This document shows, in pieces, positions 1 to 11,645 of a DNA stretch of 64,000 bases (its first letter is position 1; the number at the start of each line of letters is the position of its first letter). Under the pieces are notes generated by a model, which did no database searches, was not told the DNA's origin, and was given only the letters and a program-made list of their open reading frames with translations. Source of the stretch: Papio anubis (Eukaryota > Chordata > Mammalia > Primates > Cercopithecidae); contig NC_044977.1 in the NCBI RefSeq assembly GCF_008728515.1, positions 8,517,501 to 8,581,500 on the forward strand, read 5' to 3'. The translations under genes were made by a program, and so were the position numbers.

Positions 1-729
1 ATACTTTGGCAATATTTTATCATTTCAAAATGTGGTGGTTAGTTCCTATCAGTATTTCATAAATATTTTTCTGTCTTCATTTATGAGTGAGATCATTTAA
101 TAGATTTTAAAATATCGATTCAATAACAATCTAAATGCTTATATTTTTGTCAATAAAGAAAACATATAAACAAACATATAAACAAACCATTGTATTTTTA
201 TACATTGACATTATTTTCAAATATGAGTTTAATTCAACATAAATTGGCCCTAAAAAAGAAAATTTTAAAAATAAATAATGGTATATTGTAAGAATATTCA
301 TACCTAAATAAGCTAAAATAACATAACATTGTAAAAACAATTCAAACAGAATATTGAAATTTACATGTGAATTATCTAATTGCCTGGAAGATCACCTATA
401 CTAAATGTGATACAGAATGTTTTACTTTTATATATTCGTGTCCGTCATAGGACACCAAAACTTATATATGTGTGTGCATGTGTGTGTGTATGTGTGTGTT
501 TAAGTTTGTATTGTTATTTTAAAAATTGTCTTTCAGCTTTTGTGCTGAATCACGTATCAGGCTAGGATTACAAATTGAAGAACTAAGAAACTCGAACAGA
601 CTTTTTATTAGCAACCAATTAGTCTTCTACATATAAGAAAATATATCTATGATTTTATACTGAAATATTTTATGAGATATACACATTATAGTGAAACAAT
701 TGCAATAGATTGCCCAAACCATTGTGTAC
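1..729. other. AT-rich non-genic sequence with a short TG run
   Basis: No gene, exon or recognisable interspersed repeat is visible. The only structured part is an interrupted TG/TATG run at about 468-500. The short ORFs here have no recognisable motif and the AT-rich composition looks like neutral DNA. Confidence 0.6.
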
Positions 730-1041
730 TTTTTTTTTTTTTTTTTTTTTTTTTTGAGCCGGAGTCTCTCTCTGTGGCCCGGGCTGGAGTGAGTGGCGCG
801 ATCTCAGCTCACTGCAAGCTCCGCCTCCCGGGTTCCCGCCATTCTCCTACCTCAGCCTCCCGAGGAGCTGGGACCACAGGCGCCGCCACCACGCCCGGCT
901 AATGTTTTTTTGTTTGCATTTTTAGTAGAGACGGGGTTTCACCGTGTTAGCCAGGATGGCCTCGATCTCCTGACCTCGTGATCCGCCTGCCTCGGCCTCC
1001 CAAAGTGCTGGGATTACAGGCGTGCGCCACCGCGCCCGGCC
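730..1041 (-). mobile_element. Full-length AluY-type SINE, Old World monkey variant
   Basis: A 26-T run (730-755) is the reverse complement of the Alu poly(A) tail. It is followed by the whole dimeric Alu in antisense, ending at 1041 with the complement of the Alu 5' end. The right arm has the shortened GGCGGCGCC block and CTGTGGCCC in place of the human CTGTCGCCC, variants shared with the Alus at 13564 and 62740. The A- and B-box promoter regions are in the 5' half, near 970-1041. The short ORFs across it are Alu-derived and not protein genes. Confidence 0.95.
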
Positions 1042-2329
1042 TGTTTACTATTTTTTTATACCTACTTACATACAAGAAAGAAAGATATGAATTTTTCCCA
1101 ACCAGTTAACCACTTAATAGTTTTTCATTGTGTATGCTAGAGAAGCAACAAAACAAAAGATTATGGGCCACAAAACTAAAAATGTGTTCCTTATATCCTG
1201 ATATCTTATAGCAAGATTTATGGCATGCAGAAAAAAATAATAAGCCAAAATTCAGATAACCAGTAAGACAGACATAGTCACCTATCCATGTTACATGTGT
1301 AAGAAATCTTGAGATAGTTACCCCGCCATAAATAATGTGCAATCGTTCTTCGAAGGTATATTTTTGCATCATCTCAAAAACATGCTCCTTCAGAGAATTG
1401 TGTTATCTTTATCAAGGCATAACTACAATTTGCCCAAAGGAGTAAAATGTACAGTTTCAGACATGGATGTCTTAATTTCGTTTACGAATTATATATTCTC
1501 CATTCGTTCCAAATCCTTTCTGCCATGAAGGAGTATTTGAGATTTTATTTCTAAACCGACTCCCATTAACTTAGGTTAGAAAAGCAAAATTTAAAAAATT
1601 AGAATAATTTAACTCAAGGTATAATATACTGTGTGTAAATTGAAGTTTTATTATGTGCTTACATATCTGAAAAAAGGTGGAAGTGAAAGTATACAACTTT
1701 CTTTTTATTGACTCTTCCCTCGTATATTGGGTTACTTTTTGCTTGGTTTATCCAGTTACCAAAGGATTCTTGCTTAATAGTTAATTTTATTTAAGTGTCC
1801 CTGGTGGTTCTTACTGAGCCATACTTAAAAATCTTAATTTTAAAAAAATAAAACCGCATACATTTTCGTTTATCTTAAATCATTTTGTTTTTCTAACTTG
1901 GTTTTCTTTTATAGACTTTTTTATATCAAACAGTGAGTTTGAATATGTTTCATTTTCACCTTCTTGTCTAAGTTTTATAGTGTACTTAGAATTGCTACCA
2001 CGCTCAATATTAAACAGAAAATTAGATTAAATGTCCTACTCACTCACACATAATTGTCACTATTAGCCTAATTAGGTGATTCTTTCACTTTAAAATTCTT
2101 GCTTCTGGGTAGATTTTACCTTTGGGTGTTTAGACTAATTCTTCTACATCCTGGTTGGAGAGAATATCTAATCCCACTGCATGCTATTAGGTATAATTTA
2201 TGTTGGTAACAAACATATGTCACTAACTTTCGCTGTTTATTTCATCACATTTTTCAACCAAAGATTATAACTTAATGGAGTGAAAGCTAGCACATTCAGC
2301 AAAGCACAGTTCCAAATAAAGTTTCTTTC
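1042..2329. other. Non-genic AT-rich sequence, nothing recognised
   Basis: I see no Alu, L1, LTR or coding signal here. The ORFs at 1106-1372 (minus) and 1337-1528 (plus) overlap each other, start arbitrarily and carry no motif. Confidence 0.55.
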
Positions 2330-2392
2330 ATCACATTACACTAACACATTTATTTACCCATCACATTACAGTAACACAGTATTTATTTACCT
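2330..2392. repeat. Imperfect tandem duplication, about 31 bp x 2
   Basis: The segment starting CATCACATTACACTAACAC is followed directly by a second copy differing at a few positions (CACTAACACA against CAGTAACACAG), both ending TTTATTTAC. Only two copies are present. Confidence 0.8.
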
Positions 2393-3339
2393 AAAATAAG
2401 TTTTTCAACTGATTTTAGGATTCTACCTATTTATTCATTATTTAAATTTTATTACTGGACTTATGGAAGAATGTCAACTGCATGATGAAGTAGATATTAA
2501 TGATAGCAATTTAACACTGTGGTATTAGTTTCTCAAATGTTCACTAGATTATTCTATAGAACAAGAAAAACATGATGTATTTTATGGTTTTTAGCTAATG
2601 TTATAAATAGCTCAATAATTACTGTTTGAAAAACTTAATGATTGACTAGATTATAAATATAAACACTAAAATGTAGTTTGCTCTACATATATTATTCAAC
2701 TGAACACATTCTTGTGAAATCTAGACAACCTCAATGCCTTGGAATTCTAAATAAAATAGTAGAAATGGATCCCAAACTACATTCATGCCTGAAAGACTTC
2801 ATAATATAAAACATTCAGAGCATTAATCTGTATTTTTGCAGTTAATCTGTGTACAAATAACTCCCAATTGCCTATATAATAAAATAAAAATCCTAAACAT
2901 AAAAAAAAAAAATTATCTACAGCTTGGACCAGTAAACCATGTCATTCATTGCCTCTTACGTCCTTTACTCCTGCCGTGCACATATATGAAAATACAAAAC
3001 ACATACACAGACACACTAATTTTTCTAGGATACAGATAATATTGAGAACAATCTCTAGATTTTGATGCTTCTGATTTGGTCATGCCATTCTCTGATCATG
3101 CTTTCCTCTTATTTGACTCAGAGAAAATCCTATCTGCTCTTATAAAATTCATCTCATGTAACATTATTTTCAAATATCCAATAAGGAATTGGTTTCATTA
3201 TTTTGCAAGTTTCTGTAAGGTTACAGGATGTCTGGAATATTCCTGATTTCTAGTACTATATTTTTCGGGTTTTTTTAAAGACTGAATTAACAAATACATG
3301 CATGCTCACACACACACAATCTCTCACAATATATCAGTC
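2393..3339. other. Non-genic AT-rich sequence
   Basis: Nothing recognisable apart from an A-run near 2901 and a short CA run at about 3307-3319. Confidence 0.5.
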
Positions 3340-3545
3340 CAGATCAGCAGTTCTCATGTATATTAGAATTAATTATGTTGGGAGTTCTTTAGGAATACTA
3401 ATGCTCATCCCTAAATCCCCGAGATTCTTATTTAATTTCAGGGGCAGGACCAAGATGCAAGAAGTTTTGAAAGTCAACTGGGTGTTTCTAATGGATAGTC
3501 AGGGTATAATCCACTACAATAGATATGCTGTTGTGAGAATTACAG
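3340..3545. mobile_element. Probable hAT-Charlie-type nonautonomous DNA transposon fragment (MER-like)
   Basis: The order of blocks, CAG-AGTTCTCA followed by GTATATTAGAAT, a GGGAGTTCTTTAGGAATACTAATGC block and GAGATTCTTATTTAATT, resembles the widespread mammalian MER-type hAT MITEs that begin with CAGTGGTTCTCA. The right terminal inverted repeat is not clear. Assignment is from memory of the family and divergence is high. Confidence 0.5.
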
Positions 3546-3824
3546 TACTTGAATAATTAAGAAAAGCTATTCTCTTTTTATCCTTTGTATAGACTTTCAT
3601 AGAGACTTGCACGGTGTATTTGCTCTACTAATATGTGTATTAATGCAAGTGTTGGAGTTATCTAAAAGGTGAATACTTGAAGACAGTGTGATTTCTTCTT
3701 TAATTCCTCTGACTGTCAAGACTCTCAGATCAACACATCATACCAAAACCTAGAGTAGGTAACAGAAACAAAAAAAAATAATAGAATAACACAAAAATGC
3801 AGATGAAAATATAGAGACTTCTAG

Positions 3825-4330
3825 GCAAGATGGAGTAATAGGAATTTCATTTTCTGCCAGAAACAACACATGTGAGTTAGTAATCATCAGAACTTCTTAA
3901 CTAGAGAAAGTTTGGGGACCATGGCTAATGGAGGTAAAATCAAGGCTAAATGCAGAGGTCTTTCCAAGCTGTAGAGTTGGAGTATTTAGTACAAGGGTCA
4001 CAGCGTGTTATATGTCAAAGAAGAGCGTACTGGAAGAGAAACACACAGAGAGTTAGTTCTGGGCATCTGCAGTGGTCCTCAAGTATGAATAGTGAATTAT
4101 TACATGAATTATGAAAGTATCTGAAGCCAGTGGAAAATAAAATTACCCAAAAAGACTAAAAATAAACAATTATAGGAGGTCTCATATGGTCAAGAATAGT
4201 TCCTCTTCTCATCAGCCAGAAAAATAGTTCCTCTACTCATCAGCCGGAAAAGTAAGCCTCATAATTTATGTGGAATTAGATAGAGTCTGCAGAAGTATTT
4301 TACTTCTGTAGTGAGGCAAAAGGAACTCTA
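3825..4330 (+). other. Possible old L1 5'-region fragment (tentative)
   Basis: The stretch beginning GGCAAGATGGAGTAATAGGAA resembles the AAGATGG start seen in L1 5' UTRs, and a clear L1M 3' fragment in the same orientation follows at 4379. If both belong to one element, most of ORF1 and ORF2 is missing. The assignment is weak. Confidence 0.3.
4196..4251. repeat. 28-bp tandem duplication
   Basis: Two adjacent 28-bp units starting ATAGTTCCTCT and ending GAAAA differ at only two positions (TTCTC/TACTC and CCAGA/CCGGA), so the duplication is more recent than the surrounding old repeat. Confidence 0.9.
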
Positions 4331-4780
4331 AATGTTTTCTCCATTCCTAACAAAGCTTGAAATCAAGATCTACCTCTTCAGCACTGGTGGTGAAAATATA
4401 AAATGATATAACAAATTTAGAGGAAAAGTCTGACATTTTCTTAATAACAATCCAACTTTTCCACTCCTCAATATTTACACAAGAGAAATTAAATTTTATA
4501 GCCATACAAAGTCCTGGACAGTAATGTTCATAGTAGTTTTGTTTCTGTTGGCTAAAACTGTAGAGAACCCCAATGTCTATCAACAGGTTAATTAATAAAC
4601 AAATTATAGCCTAACTCTACAGTGAAACACTATTCATCAGTAAAAGGTCATAAACTATTTATCCGTGAAGCACCATGAAAGAATCTTAAAATAATTATGC
4701 TATGTGAATGAAACAAGAGAGAAATGATTATATAGTTTTATTTGTCAAGGCTTTCCAGAGAAACAGAACCTATAGAAGAT

Positions 4781-4877
4781 GTGTGTGTGTGTGTGTGGTG
4801 TGTGTGTGTGGTGTGTGTGTGTGTGTGGTGTGTGTGTGGTGTGGTGTGCATGGTATGTGTGTGTGTGGTGTGTGTGC
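4781..4877 (+). repeat. (TG)n microsatellite with TGG interruptions
   Basis: About 97 bp of GT dinucleotides interrupted at semi-regular intervals by GGTG. It is alternating purine-pyrimidine and likely length-polymorphic. Confidence 0.97.
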
Positions 4878-4880
4878 AGG

Positions 4881-4925
4881 GATATAGATAGATATAGATA
4901 AATAGTTTAGATAGAAAGATAGATC
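4881..4925 (+). repeat. (GATA)n-like tetranucleotide repeat
   Basis: GATATAGATA units follow the TG tract within a few bases, giving a compound microsatellite. Confidence 0.85.
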
Positions 4926-5350
4926 AATTATAAAGTATTGATTGCCTTCATGATTCTAGAGGCTGAGAAGTTCTATCATCTTTCCTTTATAGGCTGAACC
5001 TGGAAAAACTGCTGGTATGGTTCACAATCCTGAGAGCTGGAGAACCCAGGCTGTAGGCACCTGTCCGAGTTGGAAGGCCTGAGAATAAGGAACCCTGAGG
5101 GCAGAAGATTGATGTTTCAGGTCAAGCAGTCAGTCAGAGAAAAAGAGTGAATCTTCTCTTCCTCCAACTTTTTGTTCTATGGACTGGATGGTGCCCTTCA
5201 AAACTGGAAGGCAATTTATTTTACTGAGTCTACCCATTCTAATGCTAATCAGTTCTGGAAACATTCAACAACACACCCCGAAAAAATATTTAACCAGATG
5301 TCTAGTATCATGTAATCCAGTCAAGTAGTCACACAAAAATACCTATTACA

Positions 5351-5779
5351 AGTTCACCCCTTATCAACTTGGCACTAATATGCATCTTAAACCATGCTTG
5401 ATCTCCCAAACAGGATACTAACAAGGTCATAATTCTGCCTAACATGACGCAAATATGCTATGCACAAATAAAAACACACTGACCCCTTTCCCCAAAGAAC
5501 AGGTAAATTCCTTGAGTGATGTTTACTCTTCTTGATACCACACAACTTCAGTACCATGATGTAAAATTAATGAAACGTAAAAATTATGGTACATGACAAG
5601 CGAATAAGAGAAAAAAGAAAACAAACCTATTTGAGAGATGTACATATCTCTTTATATGTGTATGTATATATGTGTGTATATATAAACACACAGATACATA
5701 TATATACACACATGCACAAACATGTTCATAACAAAATAAGAAGGAATACTCATGAAAATTAGTGTCCACATTCTAGTAA
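5351..5779. other. Non-genic sequence with a TATG/TA-rich run
   Basis: An alternating TATG/TATA/CA run lies at about 5655-5722. No gene signal is visible; the minus-strand ORF here is a translation of this simple repeat. Confidence 0.55.
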
Positions 5780-7620
5780 CTGATCACATGGTTGTAGCTG
5801 GTATTTGCAACACTCTCTTCCACTACCTGTTCTGTAGCTCCTTGGATTTCAGCAAACCCCTCAGCTAGTTGTGCTTCTTTGCCTGGGGGATGACCCACAC
5901 CTTAATTCCTGAAGGAATCCAAAGCGGCCAGGTGGCAGTCTTAACTTCCAGTTATTTGAAATCACTGTTGAGTCTCGTACTGGAAGTATCCCTCCCTTTG
6001 GAAATAAAATCTCTAGGCCAGTAGAGTGTAAGGTCTTGGAGACAGCAGGCACACATTGTAATCATGGGTCACTAAGGGTAATAGTAGCTGCTGCTACTCT
6101 CATTTCTACCTCCTGATTCCTGAACTCGTGAATTTTGGCTGTCCGAGGAACAGTAAAATAGGCTGAATTCTAATTGAGAGCATACACAGCTTCCTGGAGA
6201 ACCCCGCTCCAGCCCTGCGTGATATTGCCACCTAACTGGTGCTGTGACTGAGTGTTCAAAGGCCACTTTATTATTCTATCACAACAGCTGCTTCAGGATG
6301 ATGGAGAACAAGTTAAGACCAGTGAATTTTATAAGCATGAGCCTATTCCCACACTTTGGCTATGAAATGAGCTCCTTGGTCAGCAGCAATGCTGTCTGGA
6401 ATATTATAATGGAGTGGAAGTCATTCTGTAAGTTCACAGGTGGTAGTTTTGGTATAAGCATTGTGTACAGCGAGGGCAAATTCCTATCTACAGTGTTTAT
6501 TCCAGTGAAGACAAAACGTTGTCTTTTCCATGATGGAAGCTGTTGAAGCTGGTTGATTACTCCATGGAAAGATGACATATCTGGACTTGCTATTGGTCTC
6601 TGCTGTTGGCAGATTAAGCAGTCAGCAGTGCTGATAGGTAGGTTGGCCTTGGTGAGGGGAAGCACATGTTGCTGAGCCCGAGCATAACCTTCATCCTTGC
6701 CACGCAGCTAGGACTTTGTTCATGAGTCCATTGGAGGACGACAGGGATGGCTAGAGAAAGAGGTTGACTGGTATCAAAGGAACAGGTAATTCTATCCTCT
6801 TGGTTATTAAAATCCACCTCTGTAGAGGTGACCCTTTGGGAAGCACTTGCATGGGAATCAAATATCTTCATAGTTTTTGCCGACTTAAAGAGGTCTATTC
6901 ACATACCTCTTCCCAACATCTTCTTGCCACCAATTTTCCTATCATATTCCTTCCAAGTCTCTTACCATGCAGCCAAACCATTGGCCACAGTTCGTGAGTC
7001 AGTATATCATCTCCTACCTGGCCATTTTCCCTTCAGAACAATGAGGTAAACAATGAGGTGCACTGCTTCATATTCTACCCAGTGGGAAGATTTATTTCAC
7101 AATGTCCTGGAAAAGGGCTGTGGTGCTACAGCCATCCACTTTCTGATGGTGTTCTGTATTCTATAGAACCATCTGCAACCCCAGCTGCAGTCTTCTTTCC
7201 ATGTCATAAAGGCAGTGTAGAAAGAGTGGAAACCACGGGTACTTGGACCACTTTTCAATGTATCTTACTTGTGTTCTCAGTGCCTGCTGTGGCCTGATCA
7301 CATACATACACCACTTCCGTTTCGTGATGCAGTGCTGCTGTGTGTCCCCAGCTTTATCGCTTGATGAGTCAGATAGCAAAGGGTTCAAGATGGGAAGCTC
7401 AGATCGTACGGTAATTTCGTGGCACATAACTAAGCGTTCAGTATTTGCGAAGAGCCTAGTTGCAGGCCCAAACTATTTCTCCACAGGTGAGCCATTACCT
7501 GCGAATATGTCAGGGCTTTGCACCAAAACCCTAAGGGCCTGTGCTGTGACTCCCTCTGGGGGCTGCCAAAGGCTCCAAGCAGCATCCCTATTTGCCACTG
7601 ACACTTCACGTTTGATTTAA
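5780..7620 (-). pseudogene. Decayed ERVL-class retrovirus-like pol region (RNase H/integrase to dUTPase-like)
   Basis: Read on the minus strand, fragments in different frames give a C-terminal pol order. A region at about 7430-6870 precedes integrase-core-like sequence at about 6665-6360. Integrase C-terminal sequence follows at about 6266-6070, then a dUTPase-like segment at about 6052-5861 with an NWKLRLPPG-type motif. A dUTPase after integrase is the known hallmark of the ERVL class. Several stops and frameshifts separate the pieces, so it cannot encode a protein. I saw no gag, env or clear flanking LTR. GC content is higher than in the neighbours, as expected for former coding sequence. 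Confidence 0.75.
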
Positions 7621-7637
7621 CTTATACAACAGTTTAT

Positions 7638-7775
7638 AATTCCATTTATATAAAATTGTAGAAGATTGAAGTTAATCTACAGTGACAGAAAACATGTTAG
7701 TACTGTCTGTACTTCGAGGAGGGAGACAGGGCAGGATGGGAGTCATGGTTATAAAAGAGTGAAGAAATCTTTGAG
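7638..7775 (+). mobile_element. L1M 3'-UTR fragment (tentative)
   Basis: The 'TTTATATAAAATT...CTACAGTGACAGAAAAC...GGATGGGAGTCATGGTTATAAA' order resembles the 3' UTR of old L1M elements. It is short and divergent. Confidence 0.45.
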
Positions 7776-8879
7776 AATAAAAAGTACCAGACTAAATCTA
7801 ACTCATCCTAAAACTGGCATACGTGGAAAAAAAAAAAAAGAAGTCTTTTCTGGATTTAAATGTAGTCTACTGCTTCAGTGGAAATTAGTCTTGTGCACCG
7901 TTTTAAAATCACCTTTCACAGATTGTTTTTAAATTATACTGCTTTGAATCCTAAACCAAAAATATGTCTCTGGTATTGTGAGATTTTTATTTTCCAAAGC
8001 ACTCATTACTTGTTCATTTCTTATAAATAATGAAGTCTCTGTTCTTTTTATTTTTTCCTACCTGGTCACATTAAAAAAATAAACATATAACTCAACAAAG
8101 TTTTCGTCGTTCTTCTGAAAAAATTCAAAAGCATCTTTCAATCCTCATGCTTCTCTTTTGCCCCTTGCTGCTCCCTTTATTTGAAAGTTTTTCATCGTTA
8201 CTAGGTCAGGTTATCTTTCAATGCCCAGTAGAGCTTTTATTCCACACAAAACCTCACCTTCAAATGACATGCCATTGGTTTTATTACCCATAATTGCTGC
8301 TACCTCTCAAAATAAAATTAAGAGGTTTAATAAATCTTTAATGATTGTATAAAATACAAACAGCCAGACTGCTCATGATTTTTTCTTTGACCCTCTGTGG
8401 AGTCCTTTCGCTTGAGGATGGGTTTATATTTATTTTATATTTACTTTGATATTTATTTGAGACAGAAATTTATTTCAAGGAAAAAAAAGATAAACCAGTG
8501 GAGAAATAAATGTCTTCCCAGTGAGTATTTATACTGATACTCATATTTGTTAAGGTGAGTTAAAAGGAAGATACAATAATTTCTAATAATGGGAGGAATC
8601 ATTTCCGAAATTAAAAAACTATTTTATAAATTAAGAAAAACAACATAAGATAAAATATAAAAGAGGACTCAGAAGGTTTCTGTATTCTTCGTATTTCAAA
8701 GCATGATTTTACTTTTCAGTACAAATTTTAAAATTTCTTCAAATAATTGTAAAAAACTTAGTAGCCGTTAAAAAGAAAATAGTTTTCTCTAACAATTTAA
8801 TTTTTTCTCTATGATGTCATATAAGTTATTTGTTTACCATAAATACAAAACTGAGATAGCTAATAACTATATAACACTG
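7776..8879. other. Non-genic AT-rich sequence
   Basis: An A-run lies at about 7828-7839. No other repeat family or gene is recognised. Confidence 0.5.
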
Positions 8880-9055
8880 TGCATGTGGTATGTGTTTTTA
8901 TTTAGATTTTTATAAATATAGTACCTTATTCTTCTCATTACCTTATAGCTAATGAAAATAAAGCTCAGAAACATAAAATAAATAGCTCAGTATCACAACT
9001 GGTAAAATTAACATCAAATTTCAAGCCCAGACCTTATATCTCCAAATCACGGGAG
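8880..9055 (+). mobile_element. Probable MIR SINE fragment
   Basis: The order 'AAGCTCAGAAA', 'TAGCTCAGTATCACAACTGGTAA', 'TTTCAAGCCCAGACCTTATATCTCCAAA' follows the MIR 3' half: ancestral gaggctcagag, cacacagctagtaa, gaacccaggtctgtctgactcc. It is very diverged. Confidence 0.6.
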
Positions 9056-11479
9056 CAATAGGCCAGGACAAATTGGGGAATGTTGCTGTAGATCACAGGA
9101 GGGAAGCAAATCCAGGAGACTGCCTGACATGTTAGGCACTGTGTTGGCACATTGATTTCTGTTTGTGATGTTATCGTTGATCTGAGCCCAGATAACATTC
9201 TTCTCAGTACTCGTTAAGGGGTTTCAATGTAATATTTAATGGAGAGAGACAGAGAGACAGGATCCTGACTCTGAGTTGTCCCTGAAATGTTGTGTGAAGT
9301 AAAGAAAGATCAGTAAAGTGTTCACATATTATGAGATGGTAGGTATCAAATATTTTTAAATCAAAAGAAAGTGGATTTCAGTAGAAAGATTACTTATTAA
9401 AACCATATGCTTGTGTACATGTTTAGTTGTATTAAAATACAACTGCTTTAAATTGTCTACCACAGTCGGGAGGCAGAAAATGACATTTATAATCCTACAC
9501 TTTTTACTTAGATGGAAAACTATGATGTGCAAAGTTATTTTCAAATTACTGTAAAATTACAGTATCATTTTTCTTTCATTTCCTGATGATTCTATGAAAC
9601 TGAAAATGCAGTTTTATTTTTCTGCATTGCTTTCCAAATCCAGTTTGGTAAGCTTTACATGTCACTGAAGTCATAAGATCAGAACTAATTTTTGGCATAT
9701 AGCATCACTGTATTCAGGAAGGATGTGGAAGCTGACTATGGGAAGACAAACTAATTGGGAATATTTAGTACAATGCTGAAGGCTGAGTGGATACAGTGAC
9801 CAACACAGGATGCTGAGGCATATAAGCAATAACAACACTAAAATGTCATTATCTCCTTAAGGTAGGAGCAAGGGGAAGAGTGGTGTTACTAGAGCCCAGT
9901 GAGAGGAGGTGTATTAAAAAGATCACTTAATAGGAGCCATAGTCAAAGAGCATCTTGGACACAGATTAATCCCAGAAATGAGTCAGTAAAGAACTAATCT
10001 GGTTCTGCTTTCCTCCAATGCTCTTGTCAGCTGCCATTATTGTTCTTTGTTCAAATCCCTCTGCAAGGCAGAAGGCAAGACGTAGTTCACAGTAGTCAGT
10101 CATCCAAGATCAGGGAATACAAGGTCAAGAAAGTTAACTATCCACTACCATTATATACTATGATGCAAAATCATCCAGAGAAGGCCAATAGGAAAAAGGA
10201 GTGGGTTGATGTAGTGTTGACATGCTGTGTACAGTATATGAATTCAGTAAGTACATGTTCCCATTGAGTCTTTTATTTTTAGTAGATTTCAGAAAGAGGA
10301 GACCTGACATAAGGAAGCAAATGACAAAAAACACTTCTCACTTTGTCTAAAATTTTGAAGGAAGGCTTTTTAGAGAAGAGTGTATGTGTTCCTTGTTAAC
10401 CTGTAACTATATTTCACCAAATGCTGACATTGTTCTTTTCCCTGACTTCTGAGGGGGAACCAACTCCAGTTCTTTGGAGTATCCTGCTATTTCACTGTAT
10501 TTTAAGACTTCAAAAATATTATAAATCATTGTTCCTATAAGTTATTGATGACTGTACCTGGAGACAACTTTAAGTTTTTCCATTAGCCCAATAGTTCATG
10601 GCTGTAAGATCATATTGGTTTTCACTCAGTGCTTCACTCCAGAAGCACCTGCTTTATGCCAATAACTTTACCCCTGTAGATTTATCATAAAATAACTAAA
10701 TTATTTTGAATACTGCTCAGAACTAAAACAATTACTAAGTTAGATGTCAGATTCACCATTTAAATGTAAATCATTTCATGTCATCTCATTTATTCATTCA
10801 CTGAGAGAGGGGGACAGAATTAGAGGGGAGGGAAAGCTAAAAACCTCCACAAGTCTTCCGAATTTTAAGCAAAATACAGTGAGTAATGGTGAGTTTGTAT
10901 TTATCTATAATATAGTTTTTTTAGGCAAGAAATACTTGTTATTTATTCTGCAGCTTCAGTCTTTCCAGTTAAGGTATTTTTCCCAAATCTTTTCTTTCTT
11001 TCCCACCACCAAGGTCAGTTCCTATTTTATTCTCTTCTAAAATTTCACACATTTAAATTTCCTATCTCTCTCTATTCTATTTTTCTTGCTTTCTTTGCAG
11101 AATATTTTCTTATTTTATTCCTTCCTTTCTTCTTTCCTTTTTTTTTTCTTCATCTGTACCTTCTTATGTTCACATTTGTCATATTAGTATCTTATCTTCC
11201 TTTTTCACCTTTTTCCCTCTTCCTTTTCTGGTTTATAAATAATATCTTAAGCAGCATTCAAAATTTTAAAAAAAGCACATTAAGTATTTGCAGGAATTAA
11301 GACATAAAGAAAAGTAATGACATATGACGTTTGAAATATATTTAACTTGTGCTCTATATTTATGGAATGTAGAACAAGTATTTGATCTTGAGCCTCTAGT
11401 AGTAAAAATAAAGAAGAGGTCTTATCATAAGATCCATAGCATCTATAATATGAACTAAAAAGTCAATTAAGATCCGAGA
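9056..11479. other. Non-genic sequence, T-rich from about 11000
   Basis: No interspersed repeat or gene is recognised with confidence. 10975-11240 is pyrimidine-rich on the plus strand (CTTT/TTCC runs). The 98-codon ORF at 10744-11040 shows no domain, and its C-terminal part translates low-complexity pyrimidine-rich sequence. Confidence 0.5.
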
Positions 11480-11645
11480 AAATTCACTGACACATTCATT
11501 CCTACAAATGTATATTGAGCACTCGTGTGCCAGAAATTGATTGAGTTTCCAGGACATGAAATTTGAGAGAGTAAACAAAATCCTGTCTTCATGAGGCTTA
11601 CATTTTCAGAAGTAGAAAACAATAAATGTAATAAATATACATAAA
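11480..11645 (+). mobile_element. L2 (LINE2) 3'-end fragment
   Basis: The order 'ATTCATTCCTACAAATGTATATTGAGCAC', 'GTGCCAGAAA', 'CTGTCTTCATGAGGCTTACATTT' and 'ACAATAAATGTAATAAATA' matches the conserved L2 3' end (attcaacaaatatttattgagcacctac ... ccctcatggagcttacattc). Confidence 0.8.

Larger units (their letters stand above)
4379..5350 (+). mobile_element. Old L1M 3'-end fragment containing a microsatellite
   Basis: 4379-4735 follows the end of L1 ORF2: GCACTGGTGG, a CCACTCCTCAATATTTACACAAGAG block, the 'TCTATCAACAGGTTAAT' block and 'AATTATGCTATGTGAATGAAA'. The part from 4750 (CTTTCCAGAGAAACAGAACC) to about 5350 resembles a mammalian L1M 3' UTR that ends with a CCATCACA-like block. The reading frame is destroyed. 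A TG/GATA microsatellite has expanded inside it. Confidence 0.7.

Noticed and set aside
672..981. Two plus-strand ORFs across the first Alu
   Set aside because: They translate antisense Alu sequence, including its poly(T). Typical Alu-derived chance ORFs.
6244..6546. 100-codon plus-strand ORF
   Set aside because: It is the complement of the minus-strand ERVL pol remnant, whose fragments show the recognisable order.
7243..7620. 125-codon plus-strand ORF
   Set aside because: Antisense to the ERVL remnant; Cys/Ser-rich translation without a domain.
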